This document shows positions 19,292 to 28,112 of a stretch of DNA of 64,000 nt, piece after piece (position 1 is the stretch's first letter; each line of letters opens with the position of its first letter). Location of the stretch: the NCBI RefSeq assembly GCF_002207865.1, contig NZ_BDQM01000002.1, forward strand, positions 1 to 64,000, read 5' to 3'. The stretch is from Colwellia marinimaniae (GTDB lineage: Bacteria > Pseudomonadota > Gammaproteobacteria > Enterobacterales > Alteromonadaceae). A program made the position numbers and the translations under genes. The notes beneath the pieces were generated by a model. It had not been told where the DNA came from. It did no database searches and worked only from the letters and a program-made list of their open reading frames with translations.

Positions 19292-19382
19292 TCCATTAAA
19301 TTAATTTTCAATTCAGAACTACATTAGTAAGCTTTGAGTAAAGACTACCACTGATTATATAAACAAAAAACCTTACATAATT

Positions 19383-19420
19383 AATTGTATTGCTTTTTTG
19401 CTGATAAAAGCAATACAATT
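19383..19420. other. Perfect 15-bp inverted repeat upstream of murI
   Basis: AATTGTATTGCTTTT at 19383-19397 pairs perfectly with AAAAGCAATACAATT at 19406-19420 around an 8-base loop. It lies 105 bp before murI and about 90 bp before the divergent MFS remnant, so it is upstream of both. It could be a terminator left from a lost gene, an operator or a structured leader. Confidence 0.5.
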
Positions 19421-19525
19421 TGCCCAGAACAAGCTAATTTATGTAGTTGAGCACAGAGCATCACTAGGCAAAAAACGTAATCAAGCAACTAATTCAAATA
19501 GCCAAGCAGTAAGAGCAAGTAATAA

Positions 19526-20335
19526 ATGAAGCAAACAACAACTGACAACTCAGCCGCGATTGGCGTATTTGATTCGGGTGTCGGTGGACTTTCCATTGCC
19601 AAGTGTATAGCTCAGCAACTGCCCCATGAAAATATTATTTATATTGCCGATAGCCGCCATGCCCCTTATGGCGAGAAGTCGGTCGATTTTATTATCCAGC
19701 GCGTTAATACCATGGCAAAATTACTCCTTGCTAAGGGCGTTAAAGCCCTAGTCATTGCCTGTAATACCGCCACCGTTAATGCCATTGAGCAACTCAGAGC
19801 ACAAGTAAATATCCCTATTATTGGTGTTGAGCCCGCAATTAAACCGGCAGCAAAGCAAAGTATCAGTAAAAAAATTGCCATATTAGCGACTCAAGCGACC
19901 AGTGAAAACCAACGTTTTAAAGACTTGATTGACCGGCACCATAATGGTGCGCAAATTTTCATTCAGCCCTGCCCTGGATTGGTCGAATTTATTGAGCAAG
20001 GCCAGCAGCACAGTCCCGCCTGTAATGCCTTATTAAGACAATATATTGAGCCCTTAGTTAAGCAAGGTATTGATACCCTAGTTTTGGGTTGTACCCACTA
20101 CCCTTTTATACAACAACAAATAAGCGTTATTGCCGGTCAGCAAGTTAACATTATTGAAACTGCCGCTCCTGTTACCCAGCAGTTAATGAAGAAATTGGCT
20201 GAAAATAATTTAACTGCCGGTAAAACACAGCAAGGGCAGACTCAATTTTTTAGCTCGCTGGCGACTAAACAGCAAGAACAAATATTCAGCCAACTATGGC
20301 AAGCACCATTGACTTTACAGCCATTGAAGGAATAA
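19526..20335 (+). CDS. murI: Glutamate racemase
   Basis: This 269-residue cofactor-independent racemase converts L-glutamate to the D-glutamate used in peptidoglycan. The two catalytic cysteines are Cys79 in IACNTAT and Cys189 in LGCTHYP. The N-terminal motif IGVFDSGVGG is typical. It appears as a single gene between the MFS remnant and metK. Confidence 0.97.
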   Translation: MKQTTTDNSAAIGVFDSGVGGLSIAKCIAQQLPHENIIYIADSRHAPYGEKSVDFIIQRVNTMAKLLLAKGVKALVIACNTATVNAIEQLRAQVNIPIIGVEPAIKPAAKQSISKKIAILATQATSENQRFKDLIDRHHNGAQIFIQPCPGLVEFIEQGQQHSPACNALLRQYIEPLVKQGIDTLVLGCTHYPFIQQQISVIAGQQVNIIETAAPVTQQLMKKLAENNLTAGKTQQGQTQFFSSLATKQQEQIFSQLWQAPLTLQPLKE

Positions 20336-20466
20336 AAATTACCCGAATAAGGGTTTACCTATAAGCAAAAAAAACAGAATAATTAACAGTGGGCAATAAT
20401 ATTTTAAATAATTTTAGCCGTTTAGCCGTCTAGGCGTAAAAAAAGCTAGATAGTTGTTTTCAACAG

Positions 20467-20475
20467 GTGTAGAAT
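20467..20475 (+). promoter_or_regulatory. Candidate extended -10 promoter of metK
   Basis: GTG precedes TAGAAT at 20470-20475, forming an extended -10 element (TG-n-TAGAAT) about 42 bp before the metK start. No clear -35 box is present. The metK Shine-Dalgarno is GAGGA just upstream of the ATG. Confidence 0.3.
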
Positions 20476-20516
20476 CGCCGCATTATTTTGTATAACTCAA
20501 ATTTTTCTGAGGACTT

Positions 20517-21704
20517 ATGTCTAGACACCTTTTTACTTCCGAGTCTGTTTCTGAAGGCCATCCTGATAAAATTGCCGATCAAATCTCTGATGCGGTTTTA
20601 GATGCCATTATTGCCAAAGATAAATATGCCCGTGTGGCGTGTGAGACTATGGTAAAAACCGGTGTTGCTATTATATCGGGTGAAGTATCGACTAATGCTT
20701 GGGTTGATTTAGAAAAAATAACCCGTAATGTCATTAGTGAAATAGGCTATACCTCGTCAGATGTTGGTTTTGATGGCGCAACCTGTGGCATCATGAATTT
20801 GATTGGTCAGCAATCACCTGAAATAGCGCAAGGTGTTGATCGTAGTAAGCCAGAAGATCAAGGTGCTGGTGACCAAGGTTTAATGTTTGGTTATGCAACC
20901 AATGAAACCTCAACCTTAATGCCTGCGCCCATATACTATGCACATCGTTTAGTTGAGCGCCAAGCTGAAGCACGTAAATCGGGTATTTTACCTTGGTTAC
21001 GTCCAGACGCTAAATCTCAAGTGACGTTTATCTACGAAGATAATAAACCAATCGCTATTGATACCGTGGTACTTTCTACCCAGCATAATCCTGACATTAA
21101 GCAAGAAGATTTAGTAAGTGCGGTTATGGAAAATATCATCAAGCACGTATTACCTGCTGAGTTACTTACACCTGAAACCAAATACCATATCAATCCAACA
21201 GGTCGTTTTGTTATTGGCGGCCCAGTAGGTGATTGTGGTTTAACCGGTCGTAAGATTATTGTTGATACTTATGGCGGCATGGCACGTCACGGTGGTGGAG
21301 CTTTCTCAGGTAAAGATCCATCAAAAGTTGATCGCAGTGCTGCTTATGCAGGTCGTTATGTCGCTAAAAACATTGTTGCCGCTGGCATTGCCGAACGCCT
21401 TGAAATCCAAATTTCTTATGCTATTGGTGTTGCCGAGCCGACATCTATTTCAATCGATACTTTTGGTACCGGTAAAATATCTGAAGAAAAATTGGTCGAG
21501 CTAGTCCGTGAGCACTTTGACTTACGTCCATACGGCATTACTAAGATGTTAGATTTATTGCATCCTATGTATCAGCAAACGGCGGCATACGGTCACTTTG
21601 GTCGTGAACCCTATGAAATGACTGTCGGTGATGATACGTTCACCGCCTTTAGCTGGGAAAAAACCGATAAAGCGGACGATTTACGCAAAGCTGCGGGTTT
21701 ATAA
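20517..21704 (+). CDS. metK: S-adenosylmethionine synthetase
   Basis: The 395-residue enzyme makes S-adenosylmethionine from methionine and ATP. Signature segments are [13 protein letters not shown] near residue 15, [12 protein letters not shown] near residue 119 and [16 protein letters not shown] near residue 260. The last of these is the ATP/metal-binding loop. It is slightly longer than the E. coli enzyme (384). A strong terminator follows it at 21805, so it is probably monocistronic. Confidence 0.98.
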   Translation: MSRHLFTSESVSEGHPDKIADQISDAVLDAIIAKDKYARVACETMVKTGVAIISGEVSTNAWVDLEKITRNVISEIGYTSSDVGFDGATCGIMNLIGQQSPEIAQGVDRSKPEDQGAGDQGLMFGYATNETSTLMPAPIYYAHRLVERQAEARKSGILPWLRPDAKSQVTFIYEDNKPIAIDTVVLSTQHNPDIKQEDLVSAVMENIIKHVLPAELLTPETKYHINPTGRFVIGGPVGDCGLTGRKIIVDTYGGMARHGGGAFSGKDPSKVDRSAAYAGRYVAKNIVAAGIAERLEIQISYAIGVAEPTSISIDTFGTGKISEEKLVELVREHFDLRPYGITKMLDLLHPMYQQTAAYGHFGREPYEMTVGDDTFTAFSWEKTDKADDLRKAAGL

Positions 21705-21804
21705 CGTCAGTTAGCTCCAAGATACTATTTTCTGCGAGTGAGTAAATAGAAATTATGTATTGTGCTGACCCCTAGACATCCTGTCTCCGTTAGCTACTGT
21801 ACAT

Positions 21805-21842
21805 AAAAAAGCCGGTATACCTTTAGGTGTAGCGGCTTTTTT
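21805..21842 (+). terminator. metK terminator
   Basis: AAAAAAGCC at 21805-21813 pairs with GGCTTTTTT at 21834-21842, with further pairing inside (GGTATACC.../GGTGTAGC) and a T run. It lies 100 bp after the metK stop. Confidence 0.8.
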
Positions 21843-21925
21843 GTTTATGTTTTAGTCATAAAGACTAGCTAGCAGCACCTAATTTTTACCTAAGCCCAGC
21901 TTTAAATAACACCTTAGTACCTTTA

Positions 21926-21979
21926 GCACCCAGCGATTGGCAATATTTACTTGGTAGTCATTGCCAATCGCTGGTGTGC
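21926..21979. other. Long near-perfect hairpin in the metK-gshB gap
   Basis: CCAGCGATTGGCAAT at 21930-21944 pairs perfectly with ATTGCCAATCGCTGG at 21960-21974. GCAC/GTGC extends the stem outwards past one mismatch and bulge, giving about 19 pairs around a 15-base loop. A smaller palindrome CCAGTGAA/TTCACTGG lies at 22042-22058. No gene is visible between metK and the rsmE remnant. This could be a small RNA or the remnant of a repeat element. Confidence 0.5.
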
Positions 21980-22131
21980 CGGCAAAAATATCAAGTAAAC
22001 TTATGATGTTACCGTCACGTAGCTGAACTGAACTGAACTAACCAGTGAAATTCACTGGCAGCTTTTGTGCTGACTTCAGTATTTTTTTGTCAGAGAGCAG
22101 AGTTCAAGTTAGCTACAAGTTAGCTGCTATC

Positions 22132-22164
22132 AAATGAAATGAAATGAAATGAAATGAAATGAAA
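22132..22164. repeat. Pentanucleotide microsatellite (AATGA)n
   Basis: About six uninterrupted copies of AATGA lie upstream of the rsmE remnant and about 410 bp before gshB. Such tracts can change length by slippage. Confidence 0.8.
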
Positions 22165-22197
22165 ACGAGAGGATAAGTAATTTTATTCAATATTACA

Positions 22198-22573
22198 TTG
22201 TTTTTTAACCTAAGCGCCCATATTTTATATTGCATCAACAATGGCAAAAAATTATCATTAGTGCCGGTGAGCAAAGCGGTCGGATCCATGTGGTCATTGT
22301 TGATGAGGTATAAGGGTTGTTCCCTTATCGAAATCAATAACGTAATATAAAGGCAATTATAAATTAGCCCTACCGGGCTTGTGCAAGACACATATTCAGC
22401 TGGCTTGGGTATGAAGCGTTGTTACCGTTATAGCCCAAATATTTTCATTGGCTACTGATATTTAAAGCAATGAGTTTTAACCGCTATGAGTGCTTAGCAT
22501 AAACTCTAGCGCAGAGACTGCAATAATGACGGATAAAGGCAAGGTTAACATTAACACTGAACAGGAAAGATAA
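22198..22573 (+). pseudogene. rsmE: Decayed rsmE (16S rRNA m3U1498 methyltransferase)
   Basis: At about 22220-22300 one frame reads HQQWQKIIISAGEQSGR, which closely matches the RsmE motif (E. coli KWQKIAIAACEQCGR). Near 22490-22530 another stretch reads AETAIMTDKG, resembling the C-terminal LRAETA region. The frame then runs to a TAA that overlaps the gshB ATG, as in intact rsmE-gshB pairs. The N-terminal PUA domain and the SAM knot are absent or unrecognisable, and stops and frameshifts interrupt what is left. The gene order metK-rsmE-gshB-yqgE-ruvX supports the identification. Confidence 0.6.
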
Positions 22574-23547
22574 TGACAACAACACAAAAAAAATCTCAAG
22601 CAATTAAACTTGGCGTGGTTATGGACCCTATATCACAAGTGAAAGTGGCCAAAGATTCAACCATGGCGATGATGTTTGAAGCCCAAAAACGTGGTTATGA
22701 ACTGTACTACATGGAAATGAAAGATTTATACCTTGAACAAGGTCAATGTCGAGCGACGACACACAGAATAAAAGTCTTTGATGATAGTGAACATTGGTAT
22801 GAATTGTCTGACCCTCAAGATATCGCGGTAAGTGAATTAGATGTAGTATTAATGCGAAAGGATCCACCGTTTGATACTGAATTTATTTATGCAACCTACA
22901 TGCTAGAACGAGCTGAAGTTGAAGGCACACTTATTGTCAATAAACCACAAAGTTTACGTGACTGTAATGAAAAACTATTTACCGCGTGGTTTAGTGATTA
23001 TACCCCTAAAACGTTAGTCACGCGTAGCAGTAAAAAAATTCGCGAATTTCACCAAACACAAAAAGACATCATTATTAAACCCCTTGATGGCATGGGTGGT
23101 GCGTCAATATTCCGCATAAAAGCTGATGACGTGAATATTGGCGTCATTATCGAAACCTTAACCAACCATGGCGAGCAATATGCCATGGTCCAAGAGTTTT
23201 TGCCAGCCATTGCCGACGGTGATAAGCGTATTCTTATTGTTAATGGCGAGCCTATGCCTTATTGTTTAGCGCGTATACCGGCTAAAGGTGAAACTCGTGG
23301 TAATTTGGCTGTAGGCGGACGTGGCGTTGCTCAACCATTAAGTGTTAGCGACAAGGCTATTGCTGATGCCATTGCCCCTGAATTGAAAAGACGTGGTTTA
23401 TTATTTGTTGGCCTTGATGTTATTGGTGATAAAATCACGGAAATTAATGTGACTAGCCCAACGTGTATTCGTGAAATTGAAGCGGCTTATCCAATAAATA
23501 TTAGCGGCAAGTTAATGGATGCCATTGAAGATAACATCAATAAATAA
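22573..23547 (+). CDS. gshB: Glutathione synthetase
   Basis: The 324-residue ATP-grasp enzyme joins glycine to gamma-glutamylcysteine. Typical segments are GVVMDPI near residue 15, LMRKDPPFDTEFIYATYMLE near residue 95, and PLDGMGGASIFR, the ATP-grasp loop, near residue 175. LFVGLDVIGDKITEINVTSP is near the C-terminus. The Shine-Dalgarno is AGGAAAGA, and the start overlaps the decayed rsmE stop. It leads into yqgE and ruvX, as in E. coli. Confidence 0.97.
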   Translation: MTTTQKKSQAIKLGVVMDPISQVKVAKDSTMAMMFEAQKRGYELYYMEMKDLYLEQGQCRATTHRIKVFDDSEHWYELSDPQDIAVSELDVVLMRKDPPFDTEFIYATYMLERAEVEGTLIVNKPQSLRDCNEKLFTAWFSDYTPKTLVTRSSKKIREFHQTQKDIIIKPLDGMGGASIFRIKADDVNIGVIIETLTNHGEQYAMVQEFLPAIADGDKRILIVNGEPMPYCLARIPAKGETRGNLAVGGRGVAQPLSVSDKAIADAIAPELKRRGLLFVGLDVIGDKITEINVTSPTCIREIEAAYPINISGKLMDAIEDNINK

Positions 23548-23631
23548 GAGCTAAACTGCATGGAAAAACGACAAAAAACAGCATTAAAAACAAAATTAAC
23601 CCGTTCGCAGGAGCAAGGTGAGTCGCCATCA

Positions 23632-24252
23632 ATGATGAGTTTAGAAAATCAATTATTGATTGCCATGCCCACCCTTGCTGATCCCTATTTTCAGAAGACT
23701 GTAACTTACATTTGTGAACACAATAAAGCTGGTGCTATGGGCTTGATCATCAACTTGCCGGTAAATATCACCGTAGCGGATTTACTTAAGCAAATAGAGC
23801 CAGTAGAAGCGGCCAAAAACGACAGTTGTGACTTGCCTGATAACAGTGATAGTACTGAGACCACGGCGGTAACTGATAGCAAGAATAGCTTAAAGCAATT
23901 AGTACTCTCAGGTGGCCCCCTTGCTCAACACCGTGGTTTTGTTTTACATAGCTCACAAACGGGTTGGAATAGTTCATTGACCTTGAGTAAAGAGTTAATG
24001 ATCACCACCTCAAAAGATATCCTTATGGCTTTGGGCACTGAAAAAGAACCAGAGCAATTTATGGTAACACTTGGTTATGCTAGTTGGGGACCCGGTCAAC
24101 TTGAACAAGAGCTGCAAGCCAACTCGTGGTTAACCGCGCCTGCTGATAGCGAAATTCTTTTTAATACCCCTATCGAGCAACGTTGGAAAAAAGCCACTGA
24201 AATACTGGGAATCGATCTCGCTCACTTATCCTCAGATATTGGCCACGCTTAA
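23632..24252 (+). CDS. yqgE: UPF0301 protein YqgE
   Basis: The YqgE family is widely conserved with unknown biochemical role. I place the start at the ATG at 23632. There MSLENQLLIAMP matches the family N-terminus, and GGTGAG lies 9 bases upstream. An ATG at 23560 would add 24 basic residues but has a weak ribosome site. The product is about 206 residues. Typical segments are GAMGLIINLP near residue 35 and VLSGGPLAQHRGFVLH mid-protein. A Ser/Thr/Asp-rich insert (near 23820-23880) lengthens it relative to E. coli. It lies between gshB and ruvX. Confidence 0.93.
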   Translation: MMSLENQLLIAMPTLADPYFQKTVTYICEHNKAGAMGLIINLPVNITVADLLKQIEPVEAAKNDSCDLPDNSDSTETTAVTDSKNSLKQLVLSGGPLAQHRGFVLHSSQTGWNSSLTLSKELMITTSKDILMALGTEKEPEQFMVTLGYASWGPGQLEQELQANSWLTAPADSEILFNTPIEQRWKKATEILGIDLAHLSSDIGHA

Positions 24253-24318
24253 TTCTTCGCATAAATACTGTGACCTGAACTATGGCTCCCTTAATGACTG
24301 ATTGCACCAAGGAAAAGA

Positions 24319-24768
24319 ATGTCGACTAAAACTAAAGCGCCTATTGGCCAACGTACCGTTATCGGCTTCGATTTTGGTAAAAAATATATTGGCGTTGCCG
24401 TCGGCCAAGAAATGACCGGTAGTGCCACGCCTCTTGGCTCTATAAAAGCGACCGACGGTATGCCACATTGGCACAATTTAGCTAAATACCTGACAGAGTG
24501 GCAGCCTGACGTTATTGTCGTTGGTTTACCCCTTAATATGGATGGTAGTGAGCAGCAATTGACTCTCGATGCTAAGAAATTTGGCAAGCGAATCCAGGGC
24601 CGTTTTGGTATAAACGTGGAATTTCAAGATGAGCGCTTAACCACCGCCGATGCTAAAGAGCAGCTATTTGCTCGTGGTGGCTTTAAGAACCTTAAAAAGG
24701 ATAATATTGATGCTGAGTCGGCCCGACTTATTATTGAAAGTTATTTTGCACAACAATATGGCGACTAA
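24319..24768 (+). CDS. ruvX: Putative pre-16S rRNA nuclease (YqgF/RuvX)
   Basis: The 149-residue protein has the RNase H-like fold of the YqgF family, implicated in processing of the 16S rRNA 5' end. The first acidic motif is [14 protein letters not shown] near residue 18. [10 protein letters not shown] is mid-protein. The closing motif [13 protein letters not shown] carries the last acidic residue. The FQDERLTT segment is also typical. It is the last gene of the gshB-yqgE-ruvX run and is convergent with the peptidase gene, 14 bases away. Confidence 0.95.
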   Translation: MSTKTKAPIGQRTVIGFDFGKKYIGVAVGQEMTGSATPLGSIKATDGMPHWHNLAKYLTEWQPDVIVVGLPLNMDGSEQQLTLDAKKFGKRIQGRFGINVEFQDERLTTADAKEQLFARGGFKNLKKDNIDAESARLIIESYFAQQYGD

Positions 24769-24782
24769 TGGCAAAGAGCACA

Positions 24783-25676
24783 TTAGGGTTTACTGGCTCC
24801 GACCATAATCATTGCTCTTTTGGGGGTAAATGCTCTGCCCTTTTTATCAATAAATTTAAAGGGTATGGCAATATTTTTTAACCCAGCATTTTTAATAATA
24901 GAAAAATGTAGATGTGGGCCGGTAGAAAAACCTGACGACCCTGAACGTGCCAGCCTATCGCCAACGGCCACTTTATCTCCCTCCTTAACCAAAGCAGTAG
25001 CCATCAAGATATGTGCATACGATGAAAAAGTACCATCATCATGCAACACTTTAATGACATTAGCTTTATCGCGGAAGTAGCGAGTAGTGCCACTCATATG
25101 ATAATCATCTTTCACCCAAACGACTGTGCCTGCTCGCACAGCAGTTAAGTAAGTACCCACATCCATAGCGATATCTACTGCATATTTATTATAATCATCG
25201 GTATGAGAAAAGCTGCCATTAAAGGCTTGGCTGATCCTATGCCCCTTAGGTGAAAAAAAAGGCGCATGGTATGGGTAATTATCTGCCACACTGCTGGGGT
25301 CACCCAGTGCCCAACGATACTGTACCTTGCTAGTATTTTTATCACTGTGACATAAAGCAATACTATCGCGTGCGGGGATCACTTTTCGAATTTCTTTTTG
25401 GGTCACGGGTGAGATAAAGCCGATTTCAATGGCGCTATAAAAATTATTTTTGCCATGGAGGGTAAAACCTTCACTATTTTTCACATAATAGAGCTCAATT
25501 TTGCTGCTTGGTTTTTTGGCTTGAGTATAGCTTAGCGTTTCAAAGCTTTGTTCTTTTTCTGGCGGCTTATCACTGAAAACCCAATTGCCTTTAGCATCTT
25601 GGTATTTATACATTTGCCCTGCTTGACCCAGATTAAGACCAGCAACAAGTAACATTAATACCAATAAAATTTTCAT
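24783..25676 (-). CDS. Secreted M23-family peptidase with DUF4124 domain
   Basis: The 297-residue protein has a signal peptide (LLVLMLLVAGLNLGQAG) and a DUF4124 segment at about residues 20-60 (MYKYQDAKGNWVFSDKPP). A middle beta-rich part and a C-terminal LytM-type M23 domain follow. Probable zinc ligands are His in GSFSHTDD, Asp in YAVDIAMD and the His pair in GPHLHFS. SSYAHI supplies the usual extra histidine. Such enzymes cut peptidoglycan cross-links in the periplasm or act as scaffolds for amidases. It is divergent from a second DUF4124 gene. Confidence 0.88.
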   Translation of the reverse strand: MKILLVLMLLVAGLNLGQAGQMYKYQDAKGNWVFSDKPPEKEQSFETLSYTQAKKPSSKIELYYVKNSEGFTLHGKNNFYSAIEIGFISPVTQKEIRKVIPARDSIALCHSDKNTSKVQYRWALGDPSSVADNYPYHAPFFSPKGHRISQAFNGSFSHTDDYNKYAVDIAMDVGTYLTAVRAGTVVWVKDDYHMSGTTRYFRDKANVIKVLHDDGTFSSYAHILMATALVKEGDKVAVGDRLARSGSSGFSTGPHLHFSIIKNAGLKNIAIPFKFIDKKGRAFTPKRAMIMVGASKP

Positions 25677-25822
25677 TGTTAACCGTCCTTGTTTTCCTTA
25701 AGTGATAAAACTATTCACTGCAAACTGCCATATACTGATCAAGCTATGTTATGGTTCATATTGAATGAGAACTCCTGCTTTTACATAACGATTTAAAGAG
25801 CATTAAAAAGGATTTTATCAAT

Positions 25823-26260
25823 ATGTTGAGACTATTAGGCACGATTTTACTACTAGCAGCCAGCACTTTATCATTTAATTTAAGCGCTGAAATTTATACT
25901 TGGACCGATAAATACGGCAAAGTTCACTTCAGTGATAAGCCCATAGATGGTGAAAAAGTCACCACTGTAACGCCCAAAGAAAATCATAATATTGCTGATG
26001 TAGTCAGCAAAGACAGTCAGTGGCAACAAGACTATAATAAGACTAAGCAAGCGAAAGCTGAACGAGCACAAAAAGAGGCCACGTTAGCTAAAAAAAATAA
26101 AGGCTATTGCAAGCAACTAAAAAGCCAGCTAGCAATCATTAGTCAAGGCGGCCGAATTTATATGATGTCACCTGATGGTCAGCGTAGCTTTAAAAGTGAA
26201 GCGCAACTAACGGCTCAAAAGAAAAAACTCAATAAGACCATTAAGAAAACCTGTCGGTAA
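25823..26260 (+). CDS. DUF4124 domain-containing periplasmic protein
   Basis: The 145-residue protein has a signal peptide ending near residue 22 (LSFNLSA). A DUF4124 domain follows, with IYTWTDKYGKVHFSDKP at about residues 24-40. The rest is a Lys/Gln/Ala-rich, probably helical C-terminus with two cysteines (GYCKQ and the final KKTCR) that could form a disulfide. Its function is unknown. It is divergent from the M23 peptidase that carries the same domain, suggesting related roles at the cell wall. Confidence 0.8.
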   Translation: MLRLLGTILLLAASTLSFNLSAEIYTWTDKYGKVHFSDKPIDGEKVTTVTPKENHNIADVVSKDSQWQQDYNKTKQAKAERAQKEATLAKKNKGYCKQLKSQLAIISQGGRIYMMSPDGQRSFKSEAQLTAQKKKLNKTIKKTCR

Positions 26261-26302
26261 CTTAAAAATAATTTTGCTCAAGTAAGCCCCTAGGTGTGAG
26301 AG

Positions 26303-26989
26303 GTGTGGCTAATGACAAATAAATTACCTGTTATAAAGATTAAAGCGCAAAGTAATCACCATGCCATATTTTTAATGTTAACAGCGCTCATGCTATTTAT
26401 TATGATCTTAGTATTTAGCCAAGGCTATTGGCGACAATATCAGCTGGTGTTGATTTTTATCTACCTTACCTCATTGGTCATTTTTATCACGGGATTAGCT
26501 AAGTACCTGCAACCAAAATATAGTTTATGCCTTAATCCTCAAGGCATAAGATATCAACATAGCTATGGCCACTGGCAAGTTAACTGGCAACAGATACAGC
26601 GCATTGCTTTAATGAATGAAAGCTTAGGTTTTATACAAGTACAGTTACCCTATATTGGTATTCGTCTAAAACATTTATCGACTCTGGCCAAGCAAATTTC
26701 GCCGCGCTTAGCCAATCGCCTGATTCATGAACAAAGGCCCTTATTAGCCTTTGCTATTCAACAACAGTTAATTAGCCTGGAGCAAAGTCAGCTTAATTTC
26801 GAACCTTTTCAATTATCTTCAGGAGAGTCACTGATCGGCCCCTTAGCCGCATTTCTTCACCACAGTACCGTGTTACATCAGGCCTTTGGTTACCATTTAT
26901 TTCTGCCTGAAACAGCCCTTGACCGTGAGCTGAATGAGTTTTGTACTTTACTAAAACAGTGCATGCAATCATCAGTTGAATATAGCTGA
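26303..26989 (+). CDS. Two-helix membrane protein, DUF2982-like
   Basis: The 228-residue protein has two predicted transmembrane helices near residues 24-41 and 47-66 (LMLTALMLFIMILVFS and LVLIFIYLTSLVIFITGL). A cytoplasmic domain with a PH-like start (YSLCLNPQGIRYQHSYGHW) follows. It resembles the DUF2982 family of Alteromonadales, for which no function is known. That family call is from memory and tentative. It lies 42 bp after the DUF4124 gene and may share its transcript. Confidence 0.65.
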   Translation: MWLMTNKLPVIKIKAQSNHHAIFLMLTALMLFIMILVFSQGYWRQYQLVLIFIYLTSLVIFITGLAKYLQPKYSLCLNPQGIRYQHSYGHWQVNWQQIQRIALMNESLGFIQVQLPYIGIRLKHLSTLAKQISPRLANRLIHEQRPLLAFAIQQQLISLEQSQLNFEPFQLSSGESLIGPLAAFLHHSTVLHQAFGYHLFLPETALDRELNEFCTLLKQCMQSSVEYS

Positions 26990-27015
26990 GCAATACTTTA
27001 CTCATGGCTAATCAA

Positions 27016-27933
27016 TTAAAGCGCAACCTTAGGCATTTTTTCAACCAGTAAATCAATAAAACAACGTACTTTAGGTGATAAGTGTTTTCTACTGGGGTAA
27101 ATAGCATAAACATCAATAGTTGGAGGAATATAATCGTTAAGTAAGATAACTAATTGTTGCTGTTGCAGGGCTTTTTCCATAACAAATTCAGGTAAGCGGC
27201 AAATACCATGACCTGCAAGTACCATGGCCAACTCCATACTAGCGCTGTTGCATAATAACTTAGCTTTCACTTCAACTTGGCTATGTGTGCCATTGTTATG
27301 GCTATAGCTCCATTTATTAGCTTGCTTTAAATTACTATAACAAATGCACTGGTGTTCACTGAGTTGCGCTACCGTTGTAGGCACACCAAAGCGTTTAAGG
27401 TAATCGTGTGATGCCACGGTATAGCTTTTACAGCTATATATTTTACGGCAAACTAAACTTGATTCAGCCAACTGCTCTGTTGCTCTAATGACTAAGTCAA
27501 AGCCATCTTGAACTAGATCGACATGTCGATCATTTAAGTCTAATTCCAGATTTACTTGCGGGTATTGGTGCATAAACGCTGACACCACCTCTTGTAAATG
27601 GCTTTGGGCAAAGGAAGTTGGACAACTCACTTTAAGTACACCTTTAGGTTCAATATGACTTTGCTTTAATAAAGACACCGCATCATGAGCATCAAAGACC
27701 AGCTGCTGACATTGCTCATAGTAAACTTGTCCTTCTGGGGTCAAACTGATAGAGCGAGTAGTGCGATTTAATAACCGTACACCCACACGTGTTTCAAGTT
27801 TATTGAGTGTTTTACTAATGTAGGAGTTTGAGTGCCCGGTCGCTATCGCTGCGCCAGAAAAACTGCCACAGTCAACGACTTGGGTAAAGATAACCATGCC
27901 GTCAAATAGCTTGGAATCGTGATTATGAGTCAT
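27016..27933 (-). CDS. LysR-family transcriptional regulator
   Basis: The 305-residue protein has an N-terminal winged helix-turn-helix (FSGAAIATGHSNSYISKTLNKLE at about residues 25-47, then LLNRTTRSISLT). A LysR substrate-binding domain follows. It belongs to the CrgA/AaeR-like branch judging by the RTTRSISLTPEG segment. It is divergent from the FMN reductase at 28113 with a 179-bp shared upstream region, the classic layout for a LysR regulator and its target. The inducer is unknown. Confidence 0.9.
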   Translation of the reverse strand: MTHNHDSKLFDGMVIFTQVVDCGSFSGAAIATGHSNSYISKTLNKLETRVGVRLLNRTTRSISLTPEGQVYYEQCQQLVFDAHDAVSLLKQSHIEPKGVLKVSCPTSFAQSHLQEVVSAFMHQYPQVNLELDLNDRHVDLVQDGFDLVIRATEQLAESSLVCRKIYSCKSYTVASHDYLKRFGVPTTVAQLSEHQCICYSNLKQANKWSYSHNNGTHSQVEVKAKLLCNSASMELAMVLAGHGICRLPEFVMEKALQQQQLVILLNDYIPPTIDVYAIYPSRKHLSPKVRCFIDLLVEKMPKVAL

Positions 27934-28112
27934 ATGGAAATAGTTTTTATCATTTAAGGGTATTAATTACGTTTGGTTATAGCTGTATACTACTCACATC
28001 TTAAGACTAAACCAAAGGGTTAGTCACTTATTTACCATTGAACTAAGTATTGAATTAAGTATTGAATTAATCATATATCTAAATTATTTAGATAATTACA
28101 GGACGCATCATT

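Noticed and set aside
22113..22391. 92-residue minus-strand protein
   Set aside because: It is antisense to the rsmE remnant and includes the translated microsatellite.
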